Assembly (NCBI RefSeq): GCF_030161635.1
Contig: NZ_BSUO01000001.1
Coordinates: 1,035,199-1,099,198 of the forward strand
DNA length: 64,000 nt
From: Mobilicoccus caccae
GTDB taxonomy: Bacteria > Actinomycetota > Actinomycetes > Actinomycetales > Dermatophilaceae
Direction of reading: 5' to 3'
A program made the translations under genes and the position numbers. Below are positions 7,533-19,742 of this stretch, piece by piece (position 1 is the stretch's first letter; each line of letters begins with the position of its first letter). Under the pieces are notes generated by a model that was given only the letters and a program-made list of their open reading frames with translations, was not told the origin of the DNA and made no database searches.

Positions 7533-8790
7533 ATGAAGTGGGCGTTGAGACAGCTCGGCCCGCGCAATCTGGCGCGCGCGTTCGGCTGGTACCTGGCCGC
7601 TTCGACGGCTGCGCAGGTGGCCACGGTGGCGGGTGTCGTGGCGGTCGACGAGATCCGCAAACGTCGTAACCCCCACCCGGCGGGTACCCCTCGGCCGAAC
7701 CGGCGACGGTCGACGTGGCCGGGTCGGAGGTCACGACGTTCACCTCCGGCATCGACCTGTACGACGCGATGATCGAGGCGATCGGCGCCGCCGAGCACAC
7801 CGTCTTCTTCGAGTCCTACATCTGGAAGGCCGACGACGTCGGGACCCGGTTCAAGGACGCGCTCATCGCCGCCGCCCACCGGGGTGTGGACGTCTACGTC
7901 GTCTACGACGCGTTCGCCAACCTCGTGGTCCCCCCTCCTTCTTCCGGATGCCCGAGCCGATCAAGGTGCTGCGCTTTCCGATCTTCCGCCTCGCGATGAT
8001 CACCCGGCCCGGCGTGCGCAGCCTGGGCCGTGACCACCGCAAGGTCCTCGTCGTCGACTCCAAGGTCGGGTTCATCGGCGGGTACAACATCGGCCGGCTC
8101 TACGCCGACCAGTGGCGCGACACCCACCTACGGGTGCGCGGCCCGTCGGTGTGGGAACTCGACAACGCGTTCGTCGACTTCTGGAACGAGTACCGCGGGC
8201 GCCACCTGCCCGCCCTGCCCGACCAGGGGGCGGCCCAGTGGGACGCCCGGACCGAGGCTGCCCGAAACGCCCCGAGCCGCATGCTCTTCCCGGTGCGCGG
8301 CATGTACCTCAAGGCCATCGACCGGGCGTCGCGACGCATCTACATCACGCAGGGGTACTTCATCCCCGACGAGGAGATCCTCTCCGCGCTGCTCGCCGCC
8401 GCCCGCCGCGGCGTCGACGTGCGCCTGATCATGCCGGAGTACAGCAACCACGTCGTCGCGGACTGGGTCGCCCGCGGGTTCTTCGACCGGCTGCTCGACG
8501 GCGGCGTCAAGATCTGGCTCTACCGCGACGCGATGGTCCACGCCAAGACCGCCACGGTCGACGGCCGCTGGAGCACGGTGGGAACGGCCAACATCGACCG
8601 CCTCTCGCTCATCGGCAACTACGAGGTCAACCTCGAGTTGTACAGCGACGAACAAGCGGCCGAGATGGAGCGGATCTTCGAGATGGACCTCGGCAACTGC
8701 CGCGAACTCACACACGACGAGTGGTCGGCCCGCAGCCGGTTCCGTCGGGTCGTGGAGCGGGTGCTGGCCCCACTGCAGCCCCTTCTGTGA
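7533..8790 (+). CDS. Phospholipase D/cardiolipin synthase-like protein, frame broken twice
   Basis: A 419 aa protein if two single-base losses are repaired. One N-terminal membrane helix (NLARAFGWYLAASTAAQVAT) precedes two PLD half-domains. The first HKD region reads GRDHRKVLVVDSKVGFIGGYN, the second MVHAKTATVDGRWSTVGTAN. Family role: phosphatidyl transfer, for example cardiolipin or phosphatidylglycerol turnover at the membrane. The frame slips near 7671-7683 (C-rich) and near 7930-7937 (six C). Both catalytic motifs are intact, which argues against decay and for missing bases in the read. Confidence 0.82.
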
Positions 8791-8925
8791 GGTCGGTGCG
8801 CGCGTAAACGGCACCGGCAGAACCGGCCCCGGCCCGGCGCATCCGCGCGACAGGGTCTCAGCCGTAACCCCTTCCTGCCGATCAGGCAACCGGAACCGTG
8901 GAGACGGACGTGAGGGGTTCGGTCG

Positions 8926-11115
8926 GTGGATGGCGAATCGGGATGGACGCATGTCCGCCGCGCCTGCCTGCGCGTCCTCGGGCCGCACACCCCCGCCCTG
9001 ACACGGCACACCGCCTACGCCGTCCTGTTCGGCGTCAGCGTGATCGTGGGGCGCATGACGGTGGCCCCGGAGACGGGTCTCGCGCTGGTCTGGCCCGCTG
9101 CGGGGGTCGCGTTCGTCTGGTTCCTGACGACCGCTGCGGCCGGTGGGACCCTGCGGGCCAATGGATCGTCGCTGGTGACGGTGGCGATCCTCGTCATCAC
9201 GACCCCCTTGAACATCGCCTCGGGCCTCGCGCCCTCGTACGCGTTCGTCTTCGCTCTGGGCAATGCGGCGGCCGGGTTCTTCGCGGCCTGGGCGTATCGC
9301 CTCGCCCGGCCCCGGGGCGCCTTCGACCTGACCCGGCTCCGCCATGTGCCCGCCCTCCTCGGAGCCTCTCTCGCAGCCGGGTTCGGCAGCGCGTTGTGGG
9401 GGCCGCTGTACTCCGTCGTGGTGACCGGCGCGGACCCGGAGCTGCTGTGGCACTCGATCGCCCGCAACGGCATCGGCACGTTGATCTTCGGGGCGGTGTC
9501 GTTGCGCCTGCTCTCACCGGCGCCCACCGTGCGATCGGCCGGTCCGGTCTGGCTCGTCGCCCTGGCCGTGTCGGGTGTGGCCGGCTACTGGTGGGCCTTC
9601 ATCGCTGCACCACACCTGCCGATCACCTTCCTGCTCACCTGCCTCACCGTGTTCGCGGCCCTCGTGCTCCACGCCGACGGATTCATGGCCTACGTGCTCG
9701 TCACCGGTGGCTTCATCCTGTCGGCGAGCGTCGCCGAGATCGGCCCCTACGCGCTCGCGGACGCCTCGGGAGGTGTCTTCATCGCGCAGGCCTTCGTCGG
9801 GGCGCAGGCGGTCATCGGTCTGCTGCTCTGCCTGGGACGGGAGGATCAGGAACGCCTGATCCGGGACGTGCGGCGGTCGCGCCGGGAGGCCGAGAGGCAG
9901 TCCGAGCTCATCGGGCGCGTCGTGGCGGGGATGAGCGAGGCGGTCGTCGCCGTCGACGGGCGGCGCGTCATCGTCGGCAACGGGGCCGCCGAGGAGTTGC
10001 TCGGGATCACCACCGGGATGTCGATCGACGGTACGGTGCTGGCCGCCGGCGGGACCCAGGGCGAGTTGCCCTTGGACCGGGCCCTGCGGGGTCGGTCGGA
10101 CGCGCAGGACATCCTGCTCGACGGGGGCGGTGGTTCGCGCCCCCGGGTGCTGTCCGTCCGGGCACATCCCCTCGCCGGTCATCCGGGCTTCGCGCTGGCC
10201 GTGGCCCGTGACGTGACCGATCACCGGCGCCAGGTCTCGGAGTTGTCGTCCTTCGCCAGCGTCGTGGCCCACGACCTGCTCAATCCGATCGGGGCGGTCG
10301 AGGGATGGCTCGAGATCGTCGAGGACGAGACCGATGCGCAGACCCCGGGGATCATCGTGTCCAGCCTCCGGCGCGCGCAGGGGTCGACCCGACGACTGCG
10401 TGAGATCGTCACCGGCCTGCACGGCTACAGCGTGGCGCGCGGCGGTGAGCTGTCGCCGGTGGAGCTCGGCCTGCAGGCGTTGGGCGAGCGCCTCGCCGCC
10501 GGGCGGGTGGAGGCGGCGGCCATGAACGGGGGTGGCGTCGTGCCGGACATCCGCGTGGACGCGGATCAGGCGGTCCTCGCCGACGAGGCGCTCATCGCGC
10601 AGGTCCTGGACAACCTGCTGGGCAACTCGATCAAGTACACCGCGCCCGGGCGGATCGCCCACATCACCCTCACGGCGACGCCCCCGGTCGAGGGGTTCGT
10701 CACCGTGCGGGTCGACGACGACGGCATCGGCATCCCCGAGGGCGAGCGGGAGAAGGTGTTCGAGGAGTTCCACCGGGTCGAGGGCCACGCGGGGGCGTAT
10801 GTCGGAACCGGGCTCGGGTTGTCGATCTGCCGCCGCATGGTCGAACGCCACGGCGGCCGCATCCGTGCTCTCGCCTCACCTCTCGGCGGGACGCGGATGG
10901 AGTTCACCTTGCCCGCCGCGGCGACACCGGAGGCCCTCGACGACGACCGGGCGACTCGACGGCCGGAATCGGCCGACGGGCAGACCCGTGCGGCGGGGGA
11001 GCAGGCCAGGGCCGCACAGGAGGCGGTCCGCAGCACCGCGCCTCGTGGTTCCGAGCAGCGCAGCACGGCCACTGCCGCGGACGCCGTCGGAGCCCGGTCG
11101 CGCTTCGGCCGGTAG
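8926..11115 (+). CDS. Membrane sensor histidine kinase (MASE1-like, PAS, HisKA, HATPase)
   Basis: A 729 aa protein. Residues about 25-310 hold roughly eight membrane helices of MASE1 type ([34 protein letters not shown]). A PAS-like region covers about 325-440, the phosphoacceptor region has His about 449 ([12 protein letters not shown]), and the HATPase_c domain follows ([38 protein letters not shown]). The last 80 residues are low-complexity Ala/Arg/Glu. It starts at GTG 8926. No response regulator lies in the window, so it is an orphan kinase of unknown signal. Its stop TAG is also part of the prfB -10. Confidence 0.85.
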   Translation: MDGESGWTHVRRACLRVLGPHTPALTRHTAYAVLFGVSVIVGRMTVAPETGLALVWPAAGVAFVWFLTTAAAGGTLRANGSSLVTVAILVITTPLNIASGLAPSYAFVFALGNAAAGFFAAWAYRLARPRGAFDLTRLRHVPALLGASLAAGFGSALWGPLYSVVVTGADPELLWHSIARNGIGTLIFGAVSLRLLSPAPTVRSAGPVWLVALAVSGVAGYWWAFIAAPHLPITFLLTCLTVFAALVLHADGFMAYVLVTGGFILSASVAEIGPYALADASGGVFIAQAFVGAQAVIGLLLCLGREDQERLIRDVRRSRREAERQSELIGRVVAGMSEAVVAVDGRRVIVGNGAAEELLGITTGMSIDGTVLAAGGTQGELPLDRALRGRSDAQDILLDGGGGSRPRVLSVRAHPLAGHPGFALAVARDVTDHRRQVSELSSFASVVAHDLLNPIGAVEGWLEIVEDETDAQTPGIIVSSLRRAQGSTRRLREIVTGLHGYSVARGGELSPVELGLQALGERLAAGRVEAAAMNGGGVVPDIRVDADQAVLADEALIAQVLDNLLGNSIKYTAPGRIAHITLTATPPVEGFVTVRVDDDGIGIPEGEREKVFEEFHRVEGHAGAYVGTGLGLSICRRMVERHGGRIRALASPLGGTRMEFTLPAAATPEALDDDRATRRPESADGQTRAAGEQARAAQEAVRSTAPRGSEQRSTATAADAVGARSRFGR

Positions 11116-11118
11116 TCT
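11113..11118 (+). promoter_or_regulatory. prfB leaderless -10 (TAGTCT)
   Basis: TAGTCT begins at the stop codon of the kinase gene and ends 8 nt before GTG 11127, so prfB can be made from its own leaderless transcript. Confidence 0.45.
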
Positions 11119-11126
11119 TGGTTCTC

Positions 11127-12239
11127 GTGGCTACCGACTTCGCACAGGAACTCAAGGACCTCAAGACGACCATGACGTCCGTGCGGGAGGTCACCGATCT
11201 GGAAGCGCTCCGGGCGCAGATCTCCGACCTGGAGGCGAAGTCCGGCGCTCCCGATCTGTGGGACGACCCCGACGCGGCGCAGAAGATCACCTCGGCCCTG
11301 TCGCGCGCCAACTCCGAGCTCGAGCGGATCATGGGCATGGACCAGCGCATCGAGGACCTCGAGGTGTTGGTCGAGATGGGCCAGGAGGACGGCGGTGACG
11401 CCGAGACGATGGTCGAGGCGGAGGCCGAGCTCGTCTCGCTGCGCAAGGCCGTCGCCGAGCTCGAGGTCAGGACGTTGCTGGCGGGGGAGTACGACCAGCG
11501 TGAGGCGGTCATCACCATCCGGGCCGGTGCCGGTGGGGTGGATGCGGCGGACTTCGCCGAGATGCTCATGCGCATGTACCTGCGCTGGGCCGAGCGGCAC
11601 GGCTACCCGACCAAGGTCATGGACACCTCCTACGCCGAGGAGGCCGGCCTGAAGTCGGCGACGTTCGAGGTCAACGTGCCTTACGCCTACGGCAACCTGT
11701 CGGTGGAGGCGGGCACGCACCGGCTCGTGCGCATCAGCCCGTTCGACAACCAGGGGCGCAGGCAGACTTCGTTCGCAGCGGTCGAGGTGGTGCCCCTCAT
11801 CGAGGGCACCGACCACATCGACATCCCCGAGAACGAGCTGAAGATCGACGTGTTCCGCTCCTCGGGCCCGGGTGGCCAGAGCGTCAACACGACCGACTCG
11901 GCGGTGCGCATGACGCACCTGCCCACGGGGATCGTCGTGTCGATGCAGAACGAGAAGAGCCAGATCCAGAACCGCGCGGCCGCGTTGCGCGTCATGCAGT
12001 CGCGGCTGCTGCTGCTCAAGCGACAGGAGGAGGCGGCGGCCAAGAAGGAGCTCGCGGGCGACGTGAAGGCCAGCTGGGGTGACCAGATGCGCTCCTACGT
12101 GCTGCACCCGTATCAGATGGTCAAGGACCTGCGCACCGAACACGAGGTGGGCAACACCTCGGGGGTGTTCGACGGGGACATCGATGGGTTCATCGAAGCC
12201 GGCATCAGGTGGAAACTCGGCGAAAGGGATTCGGAGTGA
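11127..12239 (+). CDS. prfB: Peptide chain release factor 2
   Basis: Class I release factor for UAA/UGA stops, 370 aa. The stop-recognition tripeptide S-P-F is at about 204-206 ([12 protein letters not shown]) and the catalytic GGQ at about 249-251 ([12 protein letters not shown]). The frame is continuous from GTG 11127, so there is no programmed +1 frameshift near codon 25 as found in E. coli. In many actinobacteria prfB lies close to ftsE; here a 6.6 kb block separates them. A HAD gene follows with a GTGA start-stop overlap. Confidence 0.95.
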   Translation: MATDFAQELKDLKTTMTSVREVTDLEALRAQISDLEAKSGAPDLWDDPDAAQKITSALSRANSELERIMGMDQRIEDLEVLVEMGQEDGGDAETMVEAEAELVSLRKAVAELEVRTLLAGEYDQREAVITIRAGAGGVDAADFAEMLMRMYLRWAERHGYPTKVMDTSYAEEAGLKSATFEVNVPYAYGNLSVEAGTHRLVRISPFDNQGRRQTSFAAVEVVPLIEGTDHIDIPENELKIDVFRSSGPGGQSVNTTDSAVRMTHLPTGIVVSMQNEKSQIQNRAAALRVMQSRLLLLKRQEEAAAKKELAGDVKASWGDQMRSYVLHPYQMVKDLRTEHEVGNTSGVFDGDIDGFIEAGIRWKLGERDSE

Positions 12240-13069
12240 GTGGGGCGCCCAGTCCCACCATGCCCGAAGGGACGGTCGACGTCCGTCTGGTCTCGGTGGA
12301 CATGGACGGGACGTTGCTCGACGGTGACGGGGCGGTGCCTGCGGGGTTCTGGCCGTTGCTGGATGTGATGGCCGAGCGGGGCGTCGTGGTGGTGCCGGCG
12401 AGTGGTCGTCAGTACGCGACGTTGAGGTCGTTGTTCGGTCCTGCGGCCGAGGCGATGGGGTTCATCGCCGAGAACGGCACGTTGGTGGCCTACCGCGGTG
12501 AGGTGTTGGCGACGGACACGGTGTCGCCGGAGGTCGTGCGCGACATCGTCGAGGCGGTGCGGGAGTTGTCGACGTCCCGGAATCTGGGTGTGGTGGTGTG
12601 CGGGGTGCGTTCGGCGTACATCGAGCGCACGGATGTGCCGTTCCGGTCCGAGGTGGACATCTACTACAAGGAGTTGGCCGAGGTCGACGACCTGTCGGCG
12701 GTCGACGACGGGGTCCTCAAGTTGGCGATCTTCGACTTCGACGACGCCGAGCACGGGGCCGCGCCGCATTTCGCGCGGTTCCGCGACACGCATCAGGTGG
12801 TCGTGTCGGGTCGGCACTGGATCGACGTGATGAACCTCGGGGTGCACAAGGGCAGCGGCCTGGAGCGGTTGCGTGAGTTGCTGGGGATCGAGCGGGATCA
12901 GTGCGTCGCGTTCGGTGACTACCTCAACGACCTGGAGCTGGTGAAGGCCGCGGGGCATTCGTTCGCGATGGCGAACGGGCACCCGGACGTGCTGGCGGCT
13001 GCCCGGTACGTCGCTCCGAGCAACACGGAGAACGGTGTCGTCAGCGTGCTGGAACGTCTTCTGACCTGA
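12236..13069 (+). CDS. Cof-type HAD-superfamily hydrolase
   Basis: A 277 aa phosphatase. Motif I is [12 protein letters not shown] with the nucleophile Asp, motif II is VVPASGRQY, the C-terminal motif is [21 protein letters not shown]; the Cof cap domain lies between about residues 85 and 190. GTG 12236 overlaps the prfB stop, implying coupling; an ATG at 12260 is an alternative. Codon choice is unlike neighbours: many TTG, GTG, TCG and GCG codons instead of C-ending ones, which may reflect transfer. Substrate is probably a sugar phosphate or similar; not determinable. Confidence 0.85.
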   Translation: MSGAPSPTMPEGTVDVRLVSVDMDGTLLDGDGAVPAGFWPLLDVMAERGVVVVPASGRQYATLRSLFGPAAEAMGFIAENGTLVAYRGEVLATDTVSPEVVRDIVEAVRELSTSRNLGVVVCGVRSAYIERTDVPFRSEVDIYYKELAEVDDLSAVDDGVLKLAIFDFDDAEHGAAPHFARFRDTHQVVVSGRHWIDVMNLGVHKGSGLERLRELLGIERDQCVAFGDYLNDLELVKAAGHSFAMANGHPDVLAAARYVAPSNTENGVVSVLERLLT

Positions 13070-13090
13070 CCTGACCTGACCTGACCTGAG
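13061..13090 (+). repeat. Pentanucleotide repeat, six CTGAC-type units
   Basis: Five perfect CTGAC units plus CTGAG span the stop codon of the HAD gene. Because the unit is 5 nt long, TGA recurs in all three frames, so termination is assured whatever the copy number downstream. Confidence 0.9.
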
Positions 13091-13202
13091 CGGGGCGTCG
13101 AGTCGCAGTCGGTGAGATCCGGACATGCCCGCAACGCCCGGAATGCGAGGCACGTGTCCTAGCGTGGGGGACACCACCGCCCGCGCAACCTTCGGAGGAC
13201 CA

Positions 13203-14660
13203 ATGTCGGCCGACAGCATCGGTTTTGCACTCTTGTTGCTGGGGATCATCCTGCTCGTCGGCAAGGGGATCCGCATCACGACGCCGTTGGTGCAGCGGCT
13301 GTTCCTGCCCAGTTCGATCATCGCCGGATTCCTCGCGCTGTTCCTCGGACCGGAGGTCCTCGGCGCGCTGGCGAACGCGATGGGCAGCGACCGGTTCTCC
13401 GAGGCTGGACTCTTCACCCCGGAGATCCTCGACGTGTGGAGTGCGCTGCCGGGGCTGCTGATCAGCATCGTGTTCGCGACGCTCTTCCTGGGCGCAGACC
13501 TCCCCAGCCCACGCCGGGTCACGCGCCTGGTGGGGCCTCAGCTGTCGATCGGTGTGATCTTCGCGTCGGGGCAGTACGTGGTGGGTCTGCTGCTGGCCGT
13601 GGCGATCCTCGTCCCGTTCTTCGGGAGCAACCCCATGACGGGCGCTCTGATCGAGATGGGCTTCGAAGGAGGGCACGGCACCGCGGCCGGCATGCGGGAG
13701 TCGATGGAGAGTCTCGGGTTCGCCGAGGGTGGTGACCTGGCGCTGGGTATCGCGACGGTCGGTGTGGTCGGCGGTGTGATCCTCGGTGTCGCGTTCATCA
13801 ACTGGGCGGTGCGGACGGGACGCACCGAGTGTCTGGACGGGACGGTCGAACAGTCCCTGTCGGAGCAGCGCGGCCTGTTCCGCGACGACGAGAACTTCCC
13901 CGCCGCCACGATGACGACCCGGCCGGCGTCCATCGAACCGTTGTCCTTGCACTTCGCGTTCATCGCGGCCGCCGTCATCATCGGCGTGGTGCTGCTCGAG
14001 GCGCTCCAGGCCGCCGAGCAGTGGGGAGTGGCCAACGTCCCGGGATACGACGTGGAGATCCTCAGCCACGTCCCGTTGTTCCCCCTGGCGATGCTCGGCG
14101 GTGTGATCATCCAGGTGCTGCTGCAGCGCACGGGGCACACGGGGATCCTCGACCACCAGATGATGCTGCGCATCCAGGGGTTCGCCCTCGACGTGCTCAT
14201 CGTCAGCGCTCTCGCGACCCTGTCGCTGACGGCCATCGCCGCGAACTGGCAGCCGTTCGTCATCCTCTGCGTGGCCGGGATCGTGTTCAACGTGTTCGTG
14301 CTGCTCGTCCTGTGCCCGCGCATCATCGGCCGGTTCTGGTTCGAGCGCGGCATCGGCGACTTCGGTCAGTCGATGGGCGTGACGGCCACGGGCCTGATCC
14401 TCATGCGCATCGCCGACCCCGAGAACGAGTCACCGGCGTACGAGGCGTTCGGGTACAAGCAGCTCGTGTTCGAGCCGTTCTTCGGAGGCGGGTTCGTCAC
14501 GGCGGCGGCGATCCCCCTCATCTACGCCTTCGGGCCCGTCCCCCTGCTGGTCGCCATGACGATCGTGCTGCTCGTCGCACTCGGCGTCGGTCTGTTCTTC
14601 TACGGGCCACGCGGGCGGCGTGAGATTCGTGAGGCACGGGCCACGGCCGACGTCTCCTGA
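13203..14660 (+). CDS. gltS: Sodium/glutamate symporter
   Basis: A 485 aa membrane transporter with about 10-12 helices, beginning FALLLLGIILLVGKGIR. The GltS pore-loop motif is visible (IEMGFEGGHGTAAGMRES, about residue 160), as is the mirrored second repeat (QSMGVTATGLILMRIADP). It imports glutamate with Na+. ATG 13203 has GGAGG 5 nt upstream, and TAGCGT near 13159 may be its -10. It is convergent with the transcarboxylase operon across a strong hairpin. Confidence 0.88.
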   Translation: MSADSIGFALLLLGIILLVGKGIRITTPLVQRLFLPSSIIAGFLALFLGPEVLGALANAMGSDRFSEAGLFTPEILDVWSALPGLLISIVFATLFLGADLPSPRRVTRLVGPQLSIGVIFASGQYVVGLLLAVAILVPFFGSNPMTGALIEMGFEGGHGTAAGMRESMESLGFAEGGDLALGIATVGVVGGVILGVAFINWAVRTGRTECLDGTVEQSLSEQRGLFRDDENFPAATMTTRPASIEPLSLHFAFIAAAVIIGVVLLEALQAAEQWGVANVPGYDVEILSHVPLFPLAMLGGVIIQVLLQRTGHTGILDHQMMLRIQGFALDVLIVSALATLSLTAIAANWQPFVILCVAGIVFNVFVLLVLCPRIIGRFWFERGIGDFGQSMGVTATGLILMRIADPENESPAYEAFGYKQLVFEPFFGGGFVTAAAIPLIYAFGPVPLLVAMTIVLLVALGVGLFFYGPRGRREIREARATADVS

Positions 14661-14692
14661 GCCACGTGCCGGCGCAGAAGCCGAGGGAGTCA

Positions 14693-14744
14693 CGCACGAC
14701 GAACGGGCGGCCTCCCCGAGGGGAGACCGCCCGTTCGTCGTGCG
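14693..14744. terminator. Bidirectional terminator-like hairpin
   Basis: Perfect 18 bp arms (14693-14710 with 14727-14744), with an inner CTCCCC/GGGGAG stem, lie between the convergent gltS and biotin-carrier genes. There is no U-tract, as is usual in GC-rich actinobacteria. Confidence 0.8.
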
Positions 14745-14758
14745 GTGGGAAGGGGAGG

Positions 14759-15148
14759 CTAGGAGGCCTCCTCCTCGTCCTCCTCGGACGCCCACTCGAT
14801 GAGCACCTGTCCGCCCTGGACCGCGTCGCCGACCTCGACCTCGACGGCCGCGACCGTGCCGTCCTTGGGTGCGGTGACCTCGGTCTCCATCTTCATGGCC
14901 TCGAGGATCAGCAGCGTGTCACCCGCGGCGACCTCCTGACCGGCCTCGACGAGCACCTTGACCACGGTGCCCGCGAGGTTGGCCGTGAGGGCGTTGGACG
15001 ACGTCGCCGGCGCCTTGGCGGTGGTCGGCGTGACTCCGTGCGCGCTCATGCTGCCCACGAGGACGGCCCCGAGCGCCGGGGTCGCTTCCTCTTCGACTTC
15101 GACGTCGACGTCGTAGACCTGTCCGTCGACCGTGACCTTCAGCTTCAT
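14759..15148 (-). CDS. Biotin carrier protein, transcarboxylase 1.3S subunit
   Basis: A 129 aa biotinyl domain protein. The biotinylation motif EAMKMET (Lys about 86) sits in the C-terminal lipoyl/biotinyl fold; an Ala/Thr-rich linker precedes it and the tail is acidic. It carries carboxybiotin between the 5S and 12S subunits. ATG 15148 follows GAAGGA. It is the last gene of the reverse-strand operon 5S, 12S, small coiled-coil protein, 1.3S. Confidence 0.88.
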   Translation of the reverse strand: MKLKVTVDGQVYDVDVEVEEEATPALGAVLVGSMSAHGVTPTTAKAPATSSNALTANLAGTVVKVLVEAGQEVAAGDTLLILEAMKMETEVTAPKDGTVAAVEVEVGDAVQGGQVLIEWASEEDEEEAS

Positions 15149-15182
15149 GTCATTCCTTCACTCGGTGCGAAACGGATGGGTG

Positions 15183-15470
15183 TCACCGCGAACCGAACGC
15201 GGCGTGCGAGCGGTGGATGTCGGATCGTGCCTGAGCAGCCCATCCCGTACCGCGGCGGACCCTGACTCGCTTGACCTTGGCCCGCTTGCCCAGGTAGGCG
15301 GCCACGGCGGCGGAGATGGCCAGCGCGACCTCCTCGGGCAGCTCGTCGGCCGGGTGGTGACGACGCAACTCCTGGGTCACGCTGTCGAGCCGTTCGCTGA
15401 GGTCGTCTATCTGCTCGGTCAACCGGGCGATCTGCGCCTCGAGCTCTTCGGTGCGTTCCGTGTCGCTCAT
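15183..15470 (-). CDS. Small coiled-coil protein of the transcarboxylase operon
   Basis: A 95 aa protein. Residues 1-40 form a heptad coiled coil (EELEAQIARLTEQIDDLSER), residues 45-65 an amphipathic Ala-rich helix, and the C-terminus is strongly basic (KRAKVKRVRVRRG). A similarly placed small ORF occurs in propionibacterial transcarboxylase loci. It may help assemble the complex or link it to the carrier; function unknown. ATG 15470 has a GGAGGG-type site upstream. Confidence 0.7.
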   Translation of the reverse strand: MSDTERTEELEAQIARLTEQIDDLSERLDSVTQELRRHHPADELPEEVALAISAAVAAYLGKRAKVKRVRVRRGTGWAAQARSDIHRSHAAFGSR

Positions 15471-15498
15471 GTGTCCCTCCTTGTCGCGGCTCGCCCGA

Positions 15499-17057
<1,559 letters not shown>

Positions 17058-17080
17058 CTGTAGCAATCCTCTTTCCGGGG

Positions 17081-18580
17081 TCAGGCGGGCTTGACCGCGA
17101 CGGAGTGGGTGTGGCCGTTGAGCGTGACCTGGTACTTGATCGGGCCACGCACCGATCCGCTACCCGTGTCGCCCTTGGCGGCGGCCTTCTCGGCCTCGAT
17201 CTCGGCGGGGTCCTGACCGACGTTCTTCGGGCCCTCCGGACGGGTCTTGAAGAACCCGGGAGCGACCTTGGGGAACATCGAGTACGTGAGGACGTCCTCG
17301 TCCGAGCCGTCGAAGCCCTCGATGCCCTCGGCCTCCTGGCGGAGCTCGGCCCACTCGTCGGGGATGTGGTCGGCCGGGCGGTCGGTGATCGGCTCCTTGC
17401 CGGTCTGGGCCTTGGCCTTCTCGATGACCTCGGGGTCCATCTCACCCAGGGTGGTGCCGTAGTAGCCGAGCATGAGGTCGGCGAACTCGGCGGTGAGGAC
17501 CTTGTACCGGCCCATCATCACGTTGAACACGGCCTGGGTGCCCACGATCTGGCTGGACGGGGTGACCAGCGGCGGGTAGCCGGCGTCCTTGCGGACCCGC
17601 GGCACCTCCTCGAGGACTTCCTGGAGCTTGTCGCCCGCGCCCTGCTGGGTGAGCTGGGACTCCATGTTGGAGATCATGCCGCCGGGGATCTGGCTGTCGA
17701 AGATGTCGGTCTCGACGTTGAACGCGGACATGAACTTGCTGTAGCGCGGCCGGATCTCGGCGAAGTGGCGTTTGATGTTGCCCAGGAGGGCCTTGTCGAG
17801 GTCGGCCACGAAGCCGGTGCCCTCGAGCATCTCCTGCAGCGACTCGGTGGGGTTGTGGCCCGGGCCGAGCGACATCGAGCTGATCGCGGTGTCGACGACG
17901 TCGGCGCCGCCCTCGATGGCCTTCATGAGCGAGACCAGCGTGACACCCGTGGTGGCGTGGCAGTGGACGTTGACCTGCAGGCCCGTCTCTTCCTTGATGG
18001 CCTTGACGATGTCGTAGGCCGGCTGCGGCTTGAGCAGGGCGGCCATGTCCTTGAGCGCGATGGAGTCGGCGCCCATGTCCTTGAGCTGCTTGGCCAACCC
18101 GACGTAGCCCTCGACGGTGTGCAGCGGGGAGGTCGTGTAGCAGACCGTGCCCTGGGCGTGCTTGCCCGACTTCTTCACCGCCGCCATGGCGTGCTCGAGG
18201 TTGCGGGGGTCGTTGAGTGCGTCGAAGACGCGGAAGACGTCCATGCCGTTCTCGGCGGCCTTGTCGACGAACCGGTCGACGACGTCGTCTCCGTAGTGGC
18301 GGTAGCCCAGCAGGTTCTGCCCACGCAGCAGCATCTGCAGGCGGCTGTTGGGCATCAGCTTGCGGAAGGTCCGAAGACGCTCCCACGGATCCTCGTTGAG
18401 GAACCGGATGCAGGCGTCGAAGGTGGCACCTCCCCAACACTCGACGCTCCAGAAGCCCGCCTTGTCGATATCCTCGCACGCGCCGACCATGTCCTCCATG
18501 GCCATGCGGGTGGCCATGAGGCTCTGATGCGCGTCGCGGAGGGCGAGTTCAGTGACACCAATCTCACGCTCTGAGGTCAT
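17081..18580 (-). CDS. Methylmalonyl-CoA carboxytransferase 5S subunit
   Basis: Oxaloacetate-side carboxyltransferase of transcarboxylase (EC 2.1.3.1), 499 aa, close to the 5S family length. The TIM-barrel opens with VTELALRDAHQSLMATR; the metal-binding HCHATTG motif and the DSIALKDMAALLKP segment with the catalytic (carbamylated) Lys are present. The C-terminal PYC_OADA domain ends QVTLNGHTHSVAVK. It leads the operon with 12S, coiled-coil protein and 1.3S. An upstream frame extends to 18646, but ATG 18580 fits the family N-terminus. Together the genes predict oxaloacetate plus propionyl-CoA giving pyruvate plus methylmalonyl-CoA. Confidence 0.9.
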   Translation of the reverse strand: MTSEREIGVTELALRDAHQSLMATRMAMEDMVGACEDIDKAGFWSVECWGGATFDACIRFLNEDPWERLRTFRKLMPNSRLQMLLRGQNLLGYRHYGDDVVDRFVDKAAENGMDVFRVFDALNDPRNLEHAMAAVKKSGKHAQGTVCYTTSPLHTVEGYVGLAKQLKDMGADSIALKDMAALLKPQPAYDIVKAIKEETGLQVNVHCHATTGVTLVSLMKAIEGGADVVDTAISSMSLGPGHNPTESLQEMLEGTGFVADLDKALLGNIKRHFAEIRPRYSKFMSAFNVETDIFDSQIPGGMISNMESQLTQQGAGDKLQEVLEEVPRVRKDAGYPPLVTPSSQIVGTQAVFNVMMGRYKVLTAEFADLMLGYYGTTLGEMDPEVIEKAKAQTGKEPITDRPADHIPDEWAELRQEAEGIEGFDGSDEDVLTYSMFPKVAPGFFKTRPEGPKNVGQDPAEIEAEKAAAKGDTGSGSVRGPIKYQVTLNGHTHSVAVKPA

Positions 18581-18884
18581 GGCCCCATGCTTGCAGAGAC
18601 GGGGCCCGATAAGGGCCGGAGCGTGCAGACCGAGGACCTTGGTCACCGCCGGGGTGGTGGCGGGTCAGGGAACGGTCATCGCGCGGTGTCCGGTTCGTCA
18701 GCAACGCGCGGCTCGGTGGCGCTTTCACCTGACGTCCAGCCGCGCCACGTAACCTGATTCGGCCCGGAGCGTCTTCGACGCCTCCTGACGCACCCCAGAC
18801 GCCATGGACGCCGTCGACGCAGCCGCTCGGGGGAGCGCCGCTGTCCGACTCCACCACCACTTCGCCCGAGGACCACTGTCGCCG
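18581..18884. promoter_or_regulatory. Divergent region between transcarboxylase operon and ftsE
   Basis: This 304 bp gap holds no gene. TAACCT at 18750-18755 is a plausible forward -10 for ftsEX. A small GGCCC-gataa-GGGCC hairpin near 18605 precedes the 5S gene on the reverse strand. I see no other structure I trust. Confidence 0.4.

Positions 18885-19738
<854 letters not shown>

Positions 19739-19742
<4 letters not shown>

Noticed and set aside
7715-7999. Separate small gene inside the phospholipase D locus
   Set aside because: It is the middle segment of the PLD protein between two frame breaks, not an independent gene.
11127-11220. Programmed frameshift in prfB
   Set aside because: The frame is open from GTG through the GGQ domain with no in-frame UGA near codon 25.
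12049-13522. Long reverse-strand frames across prfB, the HAD gene and gltS
   Set aside because: High-GC shadow frames rich in Arg, His and Pro without family resemblance.
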